Shown here: positions 1 to 8,291 of the stretch, piece by piece
Layout: each line of letters opens with the position of its first letter
Position numbering within the stretch: the first letter of the stretch is position 1
NCBI RefSeq assembly: GCF_963666015.1
Contig: NZ_OY762555.1
Location: forward strand, 2,914,001 to 2,978,000
From: an uncultured Sphaerochaeta sp.
GTDB lineage: Bacteria; Spirochaetota; Spirochaetia; Sphaerochaetales; Sphaerochaetaceae
DNA length: 64,000 bases
Direction of reading: 5' to 3'
Translations under genes and position numbers: made by a program
Notes under the pieces: model-generated
Database searches by the model: none
Told to the model about the DNA's origin: nothing
What the model saw: the letters and a program-made list of their open reading frames with translations, nothing else

Positions 1-2
1 AG

Positions 3-65
3 GAGAACCTAGAGAAGGGCATTCCTGTTGATGAGGTCGTTTGGAACACCATTCTCTCTCTCTGA
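3..65 (+). CDS. C-terminal end of an unidentified protein (cut by left edge)
   Basis: An open frame runs from the left edge and ends in TGA at 63-65. It encodes about 20 residues ending Val-Val-Trp-Asn-Thr-Ile-Leu-Ser-Leu. The stop lies directly against the stop of the convergent membrane protein gene at 66, with no spacer. Such tail-to-tail packing recurs in this window (for example at 3772, 30793 and 35795), so a real gene end is plausible. Too little is present to assign a family. Confidence 0.45.
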   Translation, partial: ENLEKGIPVDEVVWNTILSL

Positions 66-1304
66 TCACATATATCCGAACAGGGGACCAAAGAGTAGGA
101 CAACAATAAGGAACCAAAGGGCGTAGATTCCCATGAATATGCTCTGTATCCGAATGAAGGATCTTCTTCTCAGCAAAGTCATTGCCAGGGAGCCAAGGTT
201 GGCAAGCAGGAGTAGGTTCTCAGCAAGGACGGCCAGCCGGTTGGGGCTTAGTCCGTATTGAAAGAATCTCCCTCCTATGGCAATGAGGGCGAATACATCG
301 ATGCAAATAGCTGCCAATGCTGCGGTGATGAGCACTATGCGGTAAAAGGATGTGGTCTGTTCACTTTCCAGAAGATCTGTTGCATAGAGTATCATCATCA
401 ATACGAGGGCGAGTAATACGTCGATCACCAACAAGAGGTTTCGGTCCTCAGTTATGGGGAGCCTTCCTATCACTAAGGCTCCAAGGAAGGAGATCATTAC
501 CACTGTGATTACCGGAAGGAAAATGGTAGCCAGAAGCTTGGTGAGGGAGGCTATCTGGCCTCTTCTGTATTGCAGAAGGTACAGGGCAGATAGAGGAAGC
601 AGGGCTAGGATTCCGGTAACCACGAATGGGGCGAGACGGTCCTCTACATTGACTCCCACCGCTTCAAAGAGTACGAATGTGAGCATCGTCACCACAAACA
701 CGGCACAACCAAGCAGGAACGTTAGGAGAAGCACTTCGCCGGTAAGGCGTACATGTCTGCTCATTCTCTCCTGTAGAGGGCCTTTCTGGGTGGGTATGGC
801 AAGACTGACCACCAGAAGTAGGGGCAAATGGATGAGTGCCAGGATCTTTGTCTGTGCTTCTTCCGTGCCTGTCATGCTGAATTGTAGATTCATCAAGAGT
901 GCAAGGATGCCAAGAAAAGAGAGATACCCAACAAGATGTTTTCTCTCCTTTACCAGGTACAGAGCAAGAAACAGGAGAATAAGGAAGGGTAGGTTCAAGC
1001 CATAGAATAGCATTGTATGGTCGCCAAAGGGATATCCTAGGAGCGTCGGTATCTGGGAGATGATGAGTTGGCTTACCAGTAGAATGATGAATAGCTTGAA
1101 GGTTGCTCTCTTGTGAGGTTCTTCAAGCAGGCTGAATCGTGCTCCCATGCGATAGAGGGAGAGCAGGGTTGCTTCATCCCTGGGAAGTACCTCTTCGAGC
1201 TCCCATTGCATCTTTGCCTGTTTCTGGAGCTTTTCATCATCACTGACAAGTTGATCCTGTTGCAACCGTACTTGTTCTTTCCATGCAGAGAGTAATGTTT
1301 TCAT
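66..1304 (-). CDS. Polytopic membrane protein, DUF4153-like
   Basis: This 412-residue protein has a hydrophilic N-terminal segment of about 65 residues, rich in Gln, Lys and Glu, followed by roughly ten to twelve hydrophobic segments that fill the rest of the chain. A late motif of Tyr-Gly-Leu-Ser-Pro-Asn-Arg (about residue 345) resembles the conserved YGL-x-PNR signature I associate with DUF4153 membrane proteins. That family is the best guess, made from memory. No enzyme motif is visible. The gene stands alone: its stop abuts a convergent gene end, and 115 bp with a terminator separate it from fucI upstream. A purine-rich ribosome site precedes the ATG on the minus strand. Function unknown. 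Confidence 0.6.
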   Translation of the reverse strand: MKTLLSAWKEQVRLQQDQLVSDDEKLQKQAKMQWELEEVLPRDEATLLSLYRMGARFSLLEEPHKRATFKLFIILLVSQLIISQIPTLLGYPFGDHTMLFYGLNLPFLILLFLALYLVKERKHLVGYLSFLGILALLMNLQFSMTGTEEAQTKILALIHLPLLLVVSLAIPTQKGPLQERMSRHVRLTGEVLLLTFLLGCAVFVVTMLTFVLFEAVGVNVEDRLAPFVVTGILALLPLSALYLLQYRRGQIASLTKLLATIFLPVITVVMISFLGALVIGRLPITEDRNLLLVIDVLLALVLMMILYATDLLESEQTTSFYRIVLITAALAAICIDVFALIAIGGRFFQYGLSPNRLAVLAENLLLLANLGSLAMTLLRRRSFIRIQSIFMGIYALWFLIVVLLFGPLFGYM

Positions 1305-1360
1305 ACAAACCTCCGAGAAAGTATAACACCAGTGTGAAAAGATGGATACAAGACCTGGAA

Positions 1361-1398
1361 AAAATCAAAATAAACGGGTTGACACCAAGCCAACCCGT
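1361..1398 (-). terminator. Intrinsic terminator of fucI
   Basis: Read on the minus strand, an 8-bp stem (ACGGGTTG with its complement, 1374-1381 and 1391-1398) with a 9-base loop is followed by a T-rich run (TTTATTTTGATTTTTT) at 1361-1373. It lies about 20 bp past the fucI stop codon. Confidence 0.85.
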
Positions 1399-1419
1399 GA
1401 ATGATACAAGAACTGTTGT

Positions 1420-3246
1420 TTAGTACTTTCCGTACAGTGGTCCGAAGGTGGAGCAGGCACGATAGTCAGCTCCTTCCTTGTCCATGCCAAGCATTGACCA
1501 TGCACTGGGACGGAAGATCTTATCATCTTCAACATTGTGCATGCATACAGGGATGCGGAGCATTGCACAGAGTGAGATGATATCAGCCCCAAAGTGTCCA
1601 TAGCTCAGTGCTCCGTGGTTAGCTCCCCAGTTTGCCATGACAGAGTAAACGTCCTTGAAGGGACCTTCCTTGCCATTGGTTCTGGGTACGAACCAGGTGG
1701 TTGGCCAAGTCTGGTCGGTACGCTTGTTGATGACATCAAAGACATTTTCCGGTACCTCGCAGGTCCAGCCTTCTGCAAGCTGCAGTACAGGCCCAACGCC
1801 CTTGACTGTATTGATTCTCACCATGGTCAGCGGCATGCCACCTTCACTGAGGAAGGTTGAGCTATAACCACCACCGCGGAAGTAACCACCGTTGGCGACG
1901 CTGAAGCGGGTGTTCTCGAGGGTCTTCTTTACATCTTCCTCTGTAATCTCCCAATAAGGTTTCATCTCGCTTTCGCCTTTCTCGTTCTTCATCTGACCAG
2001 CAGCATCAAGCGTGGTAGCACCGCTGTTGATCAAGTGAATGAAACCTTCCTTGGCCAAGCCCTCTGGCTTCCACCCGGAAACTCGCTCAATAGCAGCAGG
2101 ACTCCAGTAGGTTCGCACATCACTGAAGATTGCAGCACGGTTGGTGAGCAACTTGCAGAAAAGCATGCTGATACCGTTCAGGTGGTCATTCTCTGTTGCC
2201 ATGATATACGGTTCACGGATGCCGTTCCAATCGAAACTGGTGGTAAGCATGGTTTCCATGAAGTCACCATTCGGCCAATGGTCGGTCCACTGTCTCTGAC
2301 CCTGGAAGCCTGCACAGATTGCATTATGCCCAAGTGCCTCTTCTTTGAATCCGAGCTTCTCGAGTTTCTTGTTGCCAACCATGAGGTCACGACCGATCAT
2401 AGTCATCTTGGTGCAGTACTCCCAATCCTTGGCAAGCTGCTCCTCACTTCTCTGGTACTCAGGAGGATTGGCCACATCTTCAGCCTGGATGCAGTTTTCT
2501 TTCACCCATGCAATTGCTTTCTTATACTCTTCTGGATCATAGATTTCTTCAGCAATACGGCGTTCAATCTCGCACATATCGACCACTTCACTGCGCATTC
2601 CCAGGTAGGACTGCAAGAAATCCTGGTCAACGATTGATCCAGCGATACCCATGGACATGCCACCGATGGAGAGATAGCTCTTTCCTCTCATGGTTGCTAC
2701 TGCTATACCTGCACGTGCAAAGCGGAGGAGCTTCTCCGCAACATCCTCAGGGATGGAAGTATCGTCGTTGTCCTGTACATCACGGCCATAGATACCAAAG
2801 GCAGGGAGGCCTTTCTGGGTGTGAGCGGCTAGCACTGCAGCAAGATATACTGCGCCCGGACGCTCAGTCCCATTGAAACCCCATACACCCTTGACGGTCA
2901 TGGGATCCATGTCAAATGTTTCGGTTCCATAACACCAGCAGGGAGTTACGGTCAGGGTAACGGCTACTCCTTCCTTGGCAAATTTCTCTGCACAATCCGC
3001 ACTCTCTCTCACGCGACCGATGGTGCCATCAGCAATGACACATTCAACCGGCTCTCCGGTTCCATGGAACAGATTTTCGCTGATTAGCTTTGCTGCTGCC
3101 TTTGCCATGTTCATGGTCTGATCTTCCAAGGACTCGCGAACGCCTCGCTGTCTGCCGTCGATCACCGGTCGGATTCCAATCTTGGGAAGGGAAGAAGCAT
3201 AGCGCTTCTCAGGCCCTACCGATTGCATTCCATTTGTATTTGCCAT
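1420..3246 (-). CDS. fucI: L-fucose isomerase
   Basis: This enzyme converts L-fucose to L-fuculose, the first step of cytoplasmic fucose breakdown. The 608-residue product follows the E. coli FucI sequence along almost its whole length, with a 15-20 residue N-terminal extension. Diagnostic stretches are [12 protein letters not shown] near residue 20, TVTPCWCYG near 100, [16 protein letters not shown], the metal-ligand regions ATEND (about 353) and SDVRTYWSP (about 377), and NWGANHG near the C-terminus. Start ATG at 3246 has a GGGGGA ribosome site a few bases upstream. It is divergent from fucU, and a LacI-type operator sits between them. The same enzyme family can also act on D-arabinose. No fuculokinase or dedicated fuculose-phosphate aldolase is visible nearby. 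Confidence 0.96.
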   Translation of the reverse strand: MANTNGMQSVGPEKRYASSLPKIGIRPVIDGRQRGVRESLEDQTMNMAKAAAKLISENLFHGTGEPVECVIADGTIGRVRESADCAEKFAKEGVAVTLTVTPCWCYGTETFDMDPMTVKGVWGFNGTERPGAVYLAAVLAAHTQKGLPAFGIYGRDVQDNDDTSIPEDVAEKLLRFARAGIAVATMRGKSYLSIGGMSMGIAGSIVDQDFLQSYLGMRSEVVDMCEIERRIAEEIYDPEEYKKAIAWVKENCIQAEDVANPPEYQRSEEQLAKDWEYCTKMTMIGRDLMVGNKKLEKLGFKEEALGHNAICAGFQGQRQWTDHWPNGDFMETMLTTSFDWNGIREPYIMATENDHLNGISMLFCKLLTNRAAIFSDVRTYWSPAAIERVSGWKPEGLAKEGFIHLINSGATTLDAAGQMKNEKGESEMKPYWEITEEDVKKTLENTRFSVANGGYFRGGGYSSTFLSEGGMPLTMVRINTVKGVGPVLQLAEGWTCEVPENVFDVINKRTDQTWPTTWFVPRTNGKEGPFKDVYSVMANWGANHGALSYGHFGADIISLCAMLRIPVCMHNVEDDKIFRPSAWSMLGMDKEGADYRACSTFGPLYGKY

Positions 3247-3274
3247 AGTATCCCCCTTGGTATATAATTACAAA

Positions 3275-3288
3275 TGTAATCGTTTACA
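3275..3288. promoter_or_regulatory. LacI-family operator in the fucI/fucU divergent promoter
   Basis: TGTAATCGTTTACA is a 14-bp dyad with the central CG typical of LacI-family sites and one mismatch between arms. The same sequence in perfect form, TGTAAACGTTTACA, lies at 25872-25885 before the second sugar importer, whose operon ends with a LacI-type gene (29715). Inference: one repressor controls both loci. Confidence 0.7.
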
Positions 3289-3349
3289 TCAAGGATAGTA
3301 TCGCATAGAGAACGAGCAAATGCAATCCAAAAATTTTAAGGAGTCAACG

Positions 3350-3775
3350 ATGTTGAAAACAATTCCCTCAATCCTTAGCCCTGCACTATTGAAGATTCTC
3401 ATGGAAATGGGCCATGGCGATGAGATCGTGATCGGAGATGGAAATTTCCCTGCTGCATCCATGAATGACCGGGTGGTCCGCTTGGATGGCCATGGGGCAG
3501 ATGAGGTGCTGAAAGCAATCTTACAGCTGTTCCCTCTTGATACCTATGCAGAGAACGCGTTCCTGATGGATACAACCCCTGGGGACACAGTCGAAACCCC
3601 TATCTGGGATATCTACGAGGCTACCTGTAAGAATGGTGATCCTGCATTCAAGGGTTTCAGCGGTCTTGAACGTTTTGCCTTCTATGAACGGAGTAAGAAA
3701 GCATATGCCATTGTTGCTACCGGAGAGACAGCACTGTATGCAAACATCATTCTGAAAAAGGGTGTAGTGGTTTAA
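3350..3775 (+). CDS. fucU: L-fucose mutarotase (FucU/RbsD family)
   Basis: It interconverts the alpha and beta anomers of L-fucose so that FucI receives the right form. The 141-residue product matches E. coli FucU (140 residues) from end to end: MLKTIPSILSPALLKIL at the start, the active-site GHGDE with His22, and RFAFYERSKKAYAIV with TGE near the C-terminus, which separates FucU from RbsD. Start ATG at 3350 is chosen because a TAAGGAG site lies 7 bases upstream; an in-frame ATG further upstream lacks one. Where E. coli has DAHFPAHS this protein has DGNFPAAS, so two His are lost near the substrate pocket. It is divergent from fucI and overlaps the end of the convergent AraC gene by 4 bp. Confidence 0.95.
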   Translation: MLKTIPSILSPALLKILMEMGHGDEIVIGDGNFPAASMNDRVVRLDGHGADEVLKAILQLFPLDTYAENAFLMDTTPGDTVETPIWDIYEATCKNGDPAFKGFSGLERFAFYERSKKAYAIVATGETALYANIILKKGVVV

Positions 3776-4641
3776 TCTTCTTTAGGGGTGGTCCACAGCT
3801 GTTTATATTGCCGTGGACTCATCTGCATATGACTTCTGAACTGGCGTGCGAAGTAATTTGCATCTGAGAATCCGGTTTTTTCACTGATCCTCTCGATGCT
3901 CAGGTCTGTAGTCAGAAGTAGATTGGAAGCGTAGGCAATTCGCCTATGGATGTGGAAATCGACTGGAGACCAACCCGTTGATAGCTTGAACTGTCGGTTG
4001 AGGGTGCTTGCACTCATGTTCGATACATCAACCAGTTCGTTCAAGGGAATACTACGGTCGATATTCTGCTCCATATAGATGATGACTTTCTCGAGGCGCT
4101 GATCATTCTGGAAAGCAGAACCTCGGTGAGCACTGTGGAATCTGCTTACCAGGATGAGAAATTGGAGCAATTTGGAGTAGGTCATTGATGTCGATCCTTT
4201 GCTGTAGTCCTGTTGCTCTGACTCTTCCTTTATCGCGCTTATTAGGGAAACAATCTCAGCATGTTGGTGTGAGTTGAGCCGAACCAGTGGGACGTCCCCT
4301 TCTTTTTGCATGAATGTCTCTGGAAACCCCGCCACGTCCTTGACCTCGGGGTAGAGCACTGAAAAGGCCTTCTTTCCAATAAGTAGATTGTAGAGAACCA
4401 GATTCTCGATATCTGCATATCCGTGAATGGTTCCCGGGCGAATACAGAACACCATGCCTTCCTGCAACTGTCGTCTGTCTTGTTTCAAGAGGTGGATGCC
4501 TTTTCCTGATACTACCACAACGATCTCATAGAAATCATGCCCATGCAATGAGAAAGGAATCTCGGGATCACGGAGTAAAACCTTAACAGGAAGGCTGTTT
4601 TCCTTGAAGAACATGGTTTCATGCAATGTAAAACTAGACAT
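3772..4641 (-). CDS. AraC-family transcriptional regulator of rhamnose genes (RhaS/RhaR-like)
   Basis: This 289-residue protein has an N-terminal cupin-type sensing domain (about residues 10-90, with the run EIPFSLHGHDFYEIVVV) and a C-terminal AraC double helix-turn-helix (about 185-289, with FSDANYFARQFRSHMQMSPRQYKQ). The architecture and length match RhaS/RhaR-type activators that sense L-rhamnose. It is divergent from rhaA with a 97-bp gap. A 32-bp element in that gap overlaps its own start codon and recurs before the rhamnose importer. This supports control of both operons and of itself. The ligand is inferred from context. Confidence 0.85.
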   Translation of the reverse strand: MSSFTLHETMFFKENSLPVKVLLRDPEIPFSLHGHDFYEIVVVVSGKGIHLLKQDRRQLQEGMVFCIRPGTIHGYADIENLVLYNLLIGKKAFSVLYPEVKDVAGFPETFMQKEGDVPLVRLNSHQHAEIVSLISAIKEESEQQDYSKGSTSMTYSKLLQFLILVSRFHSAHRGSAFQNDQRLEKVIIYMEQNIDRSIPLNELVDVSNMSASTLNRQFKLSTGWSPVDFHIHRRIAYASNLLLTTDLSIERISEKTGFSDANYFARQFRSHMQMSPRQYKQLWTTPKED

Positions 4642-4670
4642 GATAAAATCGTGCTAGAATTTGACTATTC
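4639..4670. promoter_or_regulatory. Putative AraC-regulator binding element at rhaA
   Basis: This 32-bp stretch beginning CATGATAAAATCGTGCTA and ending TGACTATTC is matched at 29 of 32 positions by 8116-8147 before the rhamnose binding-protein gene. Two such copies in otherwise unrelated intergenic DNA point to the AraC regulator's site. This copy overlaps the regulator's start codon. Confidence 0.75.
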
Positions 4671-4738
4671 TGTCAAGGTAAAAAATGCAAATGATGGCAA
4701 ACTATTAGAGTAAATAATTTCGTATGAGGAGGGCTATC

Positions 4739-5989
4739 ATGTCTTACTATGAGGAAGCCAAGAAAATATATGCACACTATGGTGTCGATACCGAATCTGT
4801 CCTTGATCAATTGTCTGACGTCCCCATCTCTGTCCATTGTTGGCAGGGCGATGATGTTGGCGGGTTCGAGCGTCCCGATGCTGAACTAGCTGGTGGAGGA
4901 ATCCAAACCACAGGGAATTACCCCGGCAAGGCAAAGACTGTCGAACAGTTGCGTCAGGATCTTGAGCAGGTATTCTCCCTGGTTGGTGGAAGTCATAGGC
5001 TGAACCTGCATGCCAGCTATGGGGAGTTCGGTTCCACCTTTGTTGACCGGGACCAGATTGAGGAGCAGCACTATCAAGGTTGGCTTGATTGGGGCAAGAA
5101 GATGGGCATTCCTCTGGACTTCAATGGAACCTTTTTCAGCCATCCGATGGCTGATGATGGCTATACCTTGGCTAGCAAGGATGAGCGAATCCGCAGGTTC
5201 TGGATTGAGCACGCAAAACGGTGTAGGAAGATTGCTGCCTGGATTGGTGAACAACAGGGGAGTCCCTGTATCCTCGACACCTGGGTTCCCGATGGTGCAA
5301 AAAACCTCACCGTTGATAAGTTTGGGTATCGTGCCATTCTCAAGGAGAGCCTTGATGAGATTTTTGAGACCGATTATCCCAGCGAATTCATGCGGGATGC
5401 TCTGGAGACCAAGCTCTTTGGAATCGGAAGCGAAGCCTTCGTGGTTGGTTCCCATGAGTTCTACATGAACTATGCAGCACGAAACAACAAGATGCTCTGC
5501 ATCGATATGGGCCATTTCCATACAGAGGAAGACATCTCAGATAAACTTTCAGCTATCCTTCTCTTCGACGATGAGATTCTCTTGCACGTCAGCCGCCCTA
5601 TGCATTGGGATAGTGATCATGTGGTTTTGTTTAACGACAGGATCAAAATGGTTGCAGAGGAGTTGGTAAGAAGTGGAAAATTGGAATCCTCCCACATTGG
5701 TCTGGATTTCTTCGATGCATCCATCAATCGTATCGGGGCCTGGGTTACCGGCATCAGGGCAATGCGAAAAGCCTTGCTCTTTGCAATGCTTGAACCGATT
5801 GATCAACTTATTGAGTATGAAGAGTCCGGAAATGGCTATGCAACCATGGCGTTGCTTGAACAGCAGAGCGTTCTCCCTTTCGGTGCCATCTGGGATGAGT
5901 ACTGCAGAAGAACCAACACTCCAATGGAGAGCGAACTCATTGAGTTGGTAGGTTCCTATGAGAGGGAAGTCCTGGAGGAACGTTCATGA
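4739..5989 (+). CDS. rhaA: L-rhamnose isomerase
   Basis: It converts L-rhamnose to L-rhamnulose in the cytoplasm. The 416-residue product aligns end to end with E. coli RhaA (419). Recognisable blocks include VHCWQGDDVGGFE, the run TGNYPGKA, SKLFGIG-like TKLFGIGSEAF, the metal-ligand block DMGHFHTEE, LLHVSRPMHWDSDHVV, and HIGLDFFDASINRI. The start at 4739 (Met-Ser-Tyr-Tyr) is preferred over the in-frame ATG at 4724 because the AGGAGGG ribosome site at 4727-4733 lies between them. The next gene starts inside its stop codon (ATGA), so the two are translationally coupled. Expression probably depends on the AraC element at 4639-4670. Confidence 0.96.
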   Translation: MSYYEEAKKIYAHYGVDTESVLDQLSDVPISVHCWQGDDVGGFERPDAELAGGGIQTTGNYPGKAKTVEQLRQDLEQVFSLVGGSHRLNLHASYGEFGSTFVDRDQIEEQHYQGWLDWGKKMGIPLDFNGTFFSHPMADDGYTLASKDERIRRFWIEHAKRCRKIAAWIGEQQGSPCILDTWVPDGAKNLTVDKFGYRAILKESLDEIFETDYPSEFMRDALETKLFGIGSEAFVVGSHEFYMNYAARNNKMLCIDMGHFHTEEDISDKLSAILLFDDEILLHVSRPMHWDSDHVVLFNDRIKMVAEELVRSGKLESSHIGLDFFDASINRIGAWVTGIRAMRKALLFAMLEPIDQLIEYEESGNGYATMALLEQQSVLPFGAIWDEYCRRTNTPMESELIELVGSYEREVLEERS

Positions 5990-7065
5990 GCTTTGCATCC
6001 CTGATTGCCCACTCCAAGCGGTATGGCTCTGATCCTTCTTACGTATTATTGGGAGGTGGAAACACCTCCTATAAAGAGGGGGATATTCTCTATGTGAAGG
6101 CTAGTGGCCATGCCTTGGGAACCATTGATGAATCGGGTTTTGTCCGGATGGACCTTAGAAAGCTTGAGAACATCTGGGGAAAACAGTACAGCAGTGATGA
6201 CGAGGAGAGAGAGGATGAAGTCCTCAAGGATATGATGGATTGTCGCCTTGAGGGAGAGACAGCTCGGCCTTCTGTTGAAGCCTTGCTCCATGCATTGCTC
6301 CCCTTTCCCTATGTCATCCATCTTCACCCTGCCATGGTGAATGGTCTTACCTGTGCACAAGAGGGAGAGAAGGCTGTTGCCAGGCTTTTCCCTGAAGCAC
6401 TCTGGATTGAATTGGTGAAGCCTGGATTCATTCTTGCAGATATTGTCCGCTCCAGGATGGCCGAGCAAAAAAAGGAAACAGGGACCGTCAGCTCCCTGAT
6501 TTTCCTGCAGAACCATGGTATTTTTGCCGGTGGGCAAAGTCTGGAGGAGATTGAAAGCCTCTACACCTCCGTGATGGGTAAAATTTCCTCCCAGTTGGTG
6601 AGAAAGCCTGATTATTCTGCCCTGTCGGCCGAATCTTCTCGTGTTGAAGCAGTAAAGAAAGAGCTTGGAATCTTCACAAAAGAACCAGTTCTTTTCTCTT
6701 GGAATAAGGAATTTGCCCACTACCTGCAGGATGAGAAACATTTTCAGGCAGTTGCTTCCTCCTTTACCCCTGACCATATTGTCTATGCCGGGTTCAAGCC
6801 ACTCTGGGTTGAAGAGGGGCAGGATGTAGTTTCTGCATTCAAACAGTATGAGGCCGAACACGGAGTGATCCCAAAGATTGTCTGCATACAGAACCTAGGG
6901 GTATTCTCCCTGGGAGAGAAGCCGATGCCACTCTTTGTGGATACTGTATCAATTGCAGTATATACCGAGAGTTTTGGAGGACCCCGTTTCATGGATGATG
7001 TTATGATTGACTTCATCAGAAACTGGGAAGTGGAGAAATATCGGTCTTCGGTTGCATCGAAGTAG
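5986..7065 (+). CDS. Class II aldolase, probable rhamnulose-1-phosphate aldolase
   Basis: This 359-residue class II aldolase/adducin-fold protein should cleave L-rhamnulose 1-phosphate to dihydroxyacetone phosphate and L-lactaldehyde. It shows GGGNTSYKE near residue 25 (phosphate binding), KASGHALGTI, a zinc-binding His-Leu-His in VIHLHP (about 105-107) and LQNHGIF (about 175). The C-terminal run ESFGGP...DFIRNWEVEKYR is what I recall at the aldolase/dehydrogenase junction of bifunctional RhaEW proteins, so it looks like the detached aldolase half. An SDR lies in the later rhamnose operon (20619). It overlaps rhaA by 4 bp, with GGAGG upstream. Activity on fuculose 1-phosphate is also possible. 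Confidence 0.85.
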   Translation: MSFASLIAHSKRYGSDPSYVLLGGGNTSYKEGDILYVKASGHALGTIDESGFVRMDLRKLENIWGKQYSSDDEEREDEVLKDMMDCRLEGETARPSVEALLHALLPFPYVIHLHPAMVNGLTCAQEGEKAVARLFPEALWIELVKPGFILADIVRSRMAEQKKETGTVSSLIFLQNHGIFAGGQSLEEIESLYTSVMGKISSQLVRKPDYSALSAESSRVEAVKKELGIFTKEPVLFSWNKEFAHYLQDEKHFQAVASSFTPDHIVYAGFKPLWVEEGQDVVSAFKQYEAEHGVIPKIVCIQNLGVFSLGEKPMPLFVDTVSIAVYTESFGGPRFMDDVMIDFIRNWEVEKYRSSVASK

Positions 7066-7070
7066 GTGAG

Positions 7071-8009
7071 ATGGCATCACTGCAGGATATCAATAAACGC
7101 TTTAATGCAGTGATGCCGTTCGTTACACCAATCGGTGTGGTGCTTGGCTTACTGCTTGGACACCGACTGGATTCCTACCGTTTTCTCGGAACCTATTTTT
7201 TCGCATTCATTACCTTTGTAGGGGCCTTGGGTGTGAGCTATCGTCAGTTTGCCCAGATTGCACATCGAATGACCTCTGTGTTGCTTGTGCTGTTCATTGC
7301 GCATATAGTGCTACCGGTTTTTATCGCACTCTTCGGCCGAGTGATATTTCCCACTCAGCCAGATATTGTCACCGGTTTTGTGTTGCTCTCTTCAATCCCG
7401 ATTGCAGTGACCGCCTTTATCTGGTCGACCATTTATGGGGGAGACGCCGCCCTTGCTCTTTCGCTTATCGTCCTTGATACTTTGCTTTCTCCCATCCTGA
7501 CACCCCTGACGATCAGGTTGCTTTCCGATACGACAGTGGCAATCGACCAAGCAGGGATCATGACCAGCTTGCTGGTGATGATCGTCCTCCCCTCCCTTGT
7601 GGGGATGTTGGTCACCCAAACCATGCCCAAGGTTGCAAAGGAAGCCGTACTCTATCTCAGTCCTGTTACCAAGGTTTTGCTTATTGCAGTGGTAATAATT
7701 CATGTAGGAGCGCTTTCTGGTTCACTCTCCTTTTTCTGGATTTATATCCCACTCATCCTGATGAACCTCTTTGTCATTGCCTTGGGATTCCTTCTTGTTT
7801 ATGTACTCGCTAGGTATGTCCTAAAGGTGGATCGCCCCAGCCTTGTCAGTATGACGTTCACGGGAGGGATGAGGAACATCAGTGCAGCTTTGGTACTTGC
7901 TACCACGTTTTTTCCTCCACTTGCAGCCCTTCCTGTCATTTTGGGAATCCTCTTCCAACAGACGTTCGTAGGGTTGCTGGGGGGGGATGCTGTTTGCAAA
8001 CAGGAATAG
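7071..8009 (+). CDS. BASS-family (bile acid:sodium symporter-like) transporter
   Basis: This 312-residue protein is almost entirely hydrophobic, with nine or ten membrane segments. It has the BASS-family stretches SSIPIAVTAFIWSTIYGGD (about 115-133) and TFTGGMRNISAALVLAT (about 265-281), the latter being the paired helix-crossover region. It starts 5 bp after the aldolase stop, so it is the third gene of the AraC-controlled rha operon. The location suggests import or export of a substance linked to rhamnose breakdown, such as lactate, lactaldehyde-derived acids or a rhamnose derivative. The substrate cannot be read from sequence. Confidence 0.8.
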   Translation: MASLQDINKRFNAVMPFVTPIGVVLGLLLGHRLDSYRFLGTYFFAFITFVGALGVSYRQFAQIAHRMTSVLLVLFIAHIVLPVFIALFGRVIFPTQPDIVTGFVLLSSIPIAVTAFIWSTIYGGDAALALSLIVLDTLLSPILTPLTIRLLSDTTVAIDQAGIMTSLLVMIVLPSLVGMLVTQTMPKVAKEAVLYLSPVTKVLLIAVVIIHVGALSGSLSFFWIYIPLILMNLFVIALGFLLVYVLARYVLKVDRPSLVSMTFTGGMRNISAALVLATTFFPPLAALPVILGILFQQTFVGLLGGDAVCKQE

Positions 8010-8115
8010 CAATGCTCCTTCTTAATCTATACTCATAGAGATATTCACGTAAATCACTTTCCTTGTTTTGTCTTTTGACTTTCGATGTATAGGAAATCGG
8101 GTTCCATATCTATTT

Positions 8116-8147
8116 CATGATAAAATCGTGCTAAAAAATGACTATTC
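8116..8147 (+). promoter_or_regulatory. Second copy of the AraC-regulator element, before the rhamnose importer
   Basis: Identical to 4639-4670 at 29 of 32 positions, with the mismatches clustered in the AT-rich middle. It lies 144 bp upstream of the binding-protein start and presumably activates the importer operon. Confidence 0.75.
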
Positions 8148-8219
8148 AGTTATTGCGGATTTTGAAATCGGTGTCACACTATGAGTAAAGGAAGTTGTGA
8201 CAGTAGTTTTGCTGTTTGC

Positions 8220-8262
8220 CCTGGTGTTCTGCCAGGTACAGATAGGTTCCGGGTTTTCCCGG
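8220..8262 (+). promoter_or_regulatory. Two stem-loops in the leader of the rhamnose importer
   Basis: CCTGG (8220-8224) pairs with CCAGG (8232-8236), and CCGGG (8249-8253) pairs with CCCGG (8258-8262) over a TTTT loop. They end 12 bp before the AAAAGGAG ribosome site. The second importer (26027) has the same arrangement of two stem-loops and a near-identical ribosome-site context. No known riboswitch is recognised. Confidence 0.5.
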
Positions 8263-8291
8263 AGAAGATTTCTCAAAAGGAGTGTTTTGTT

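Noticed and set aside
2035..2637. 200-codon plus-strand frame opposite fucI
   Set aside because: The fucI protein match covers the whole span on the other strand; the plus frame has no recognisable domain.
4724..4738. Upstream ATG of rhaA
   Set aside because: The AGGAGGG ribosome site lies downstream of this ATG, and the RhaA family start corresponds to the ATG at 4739.
8010..8291. Riboswitch before the rhamnose importer
   Set aside because: Two small hairpins are present but no known aptamer core is recognised.
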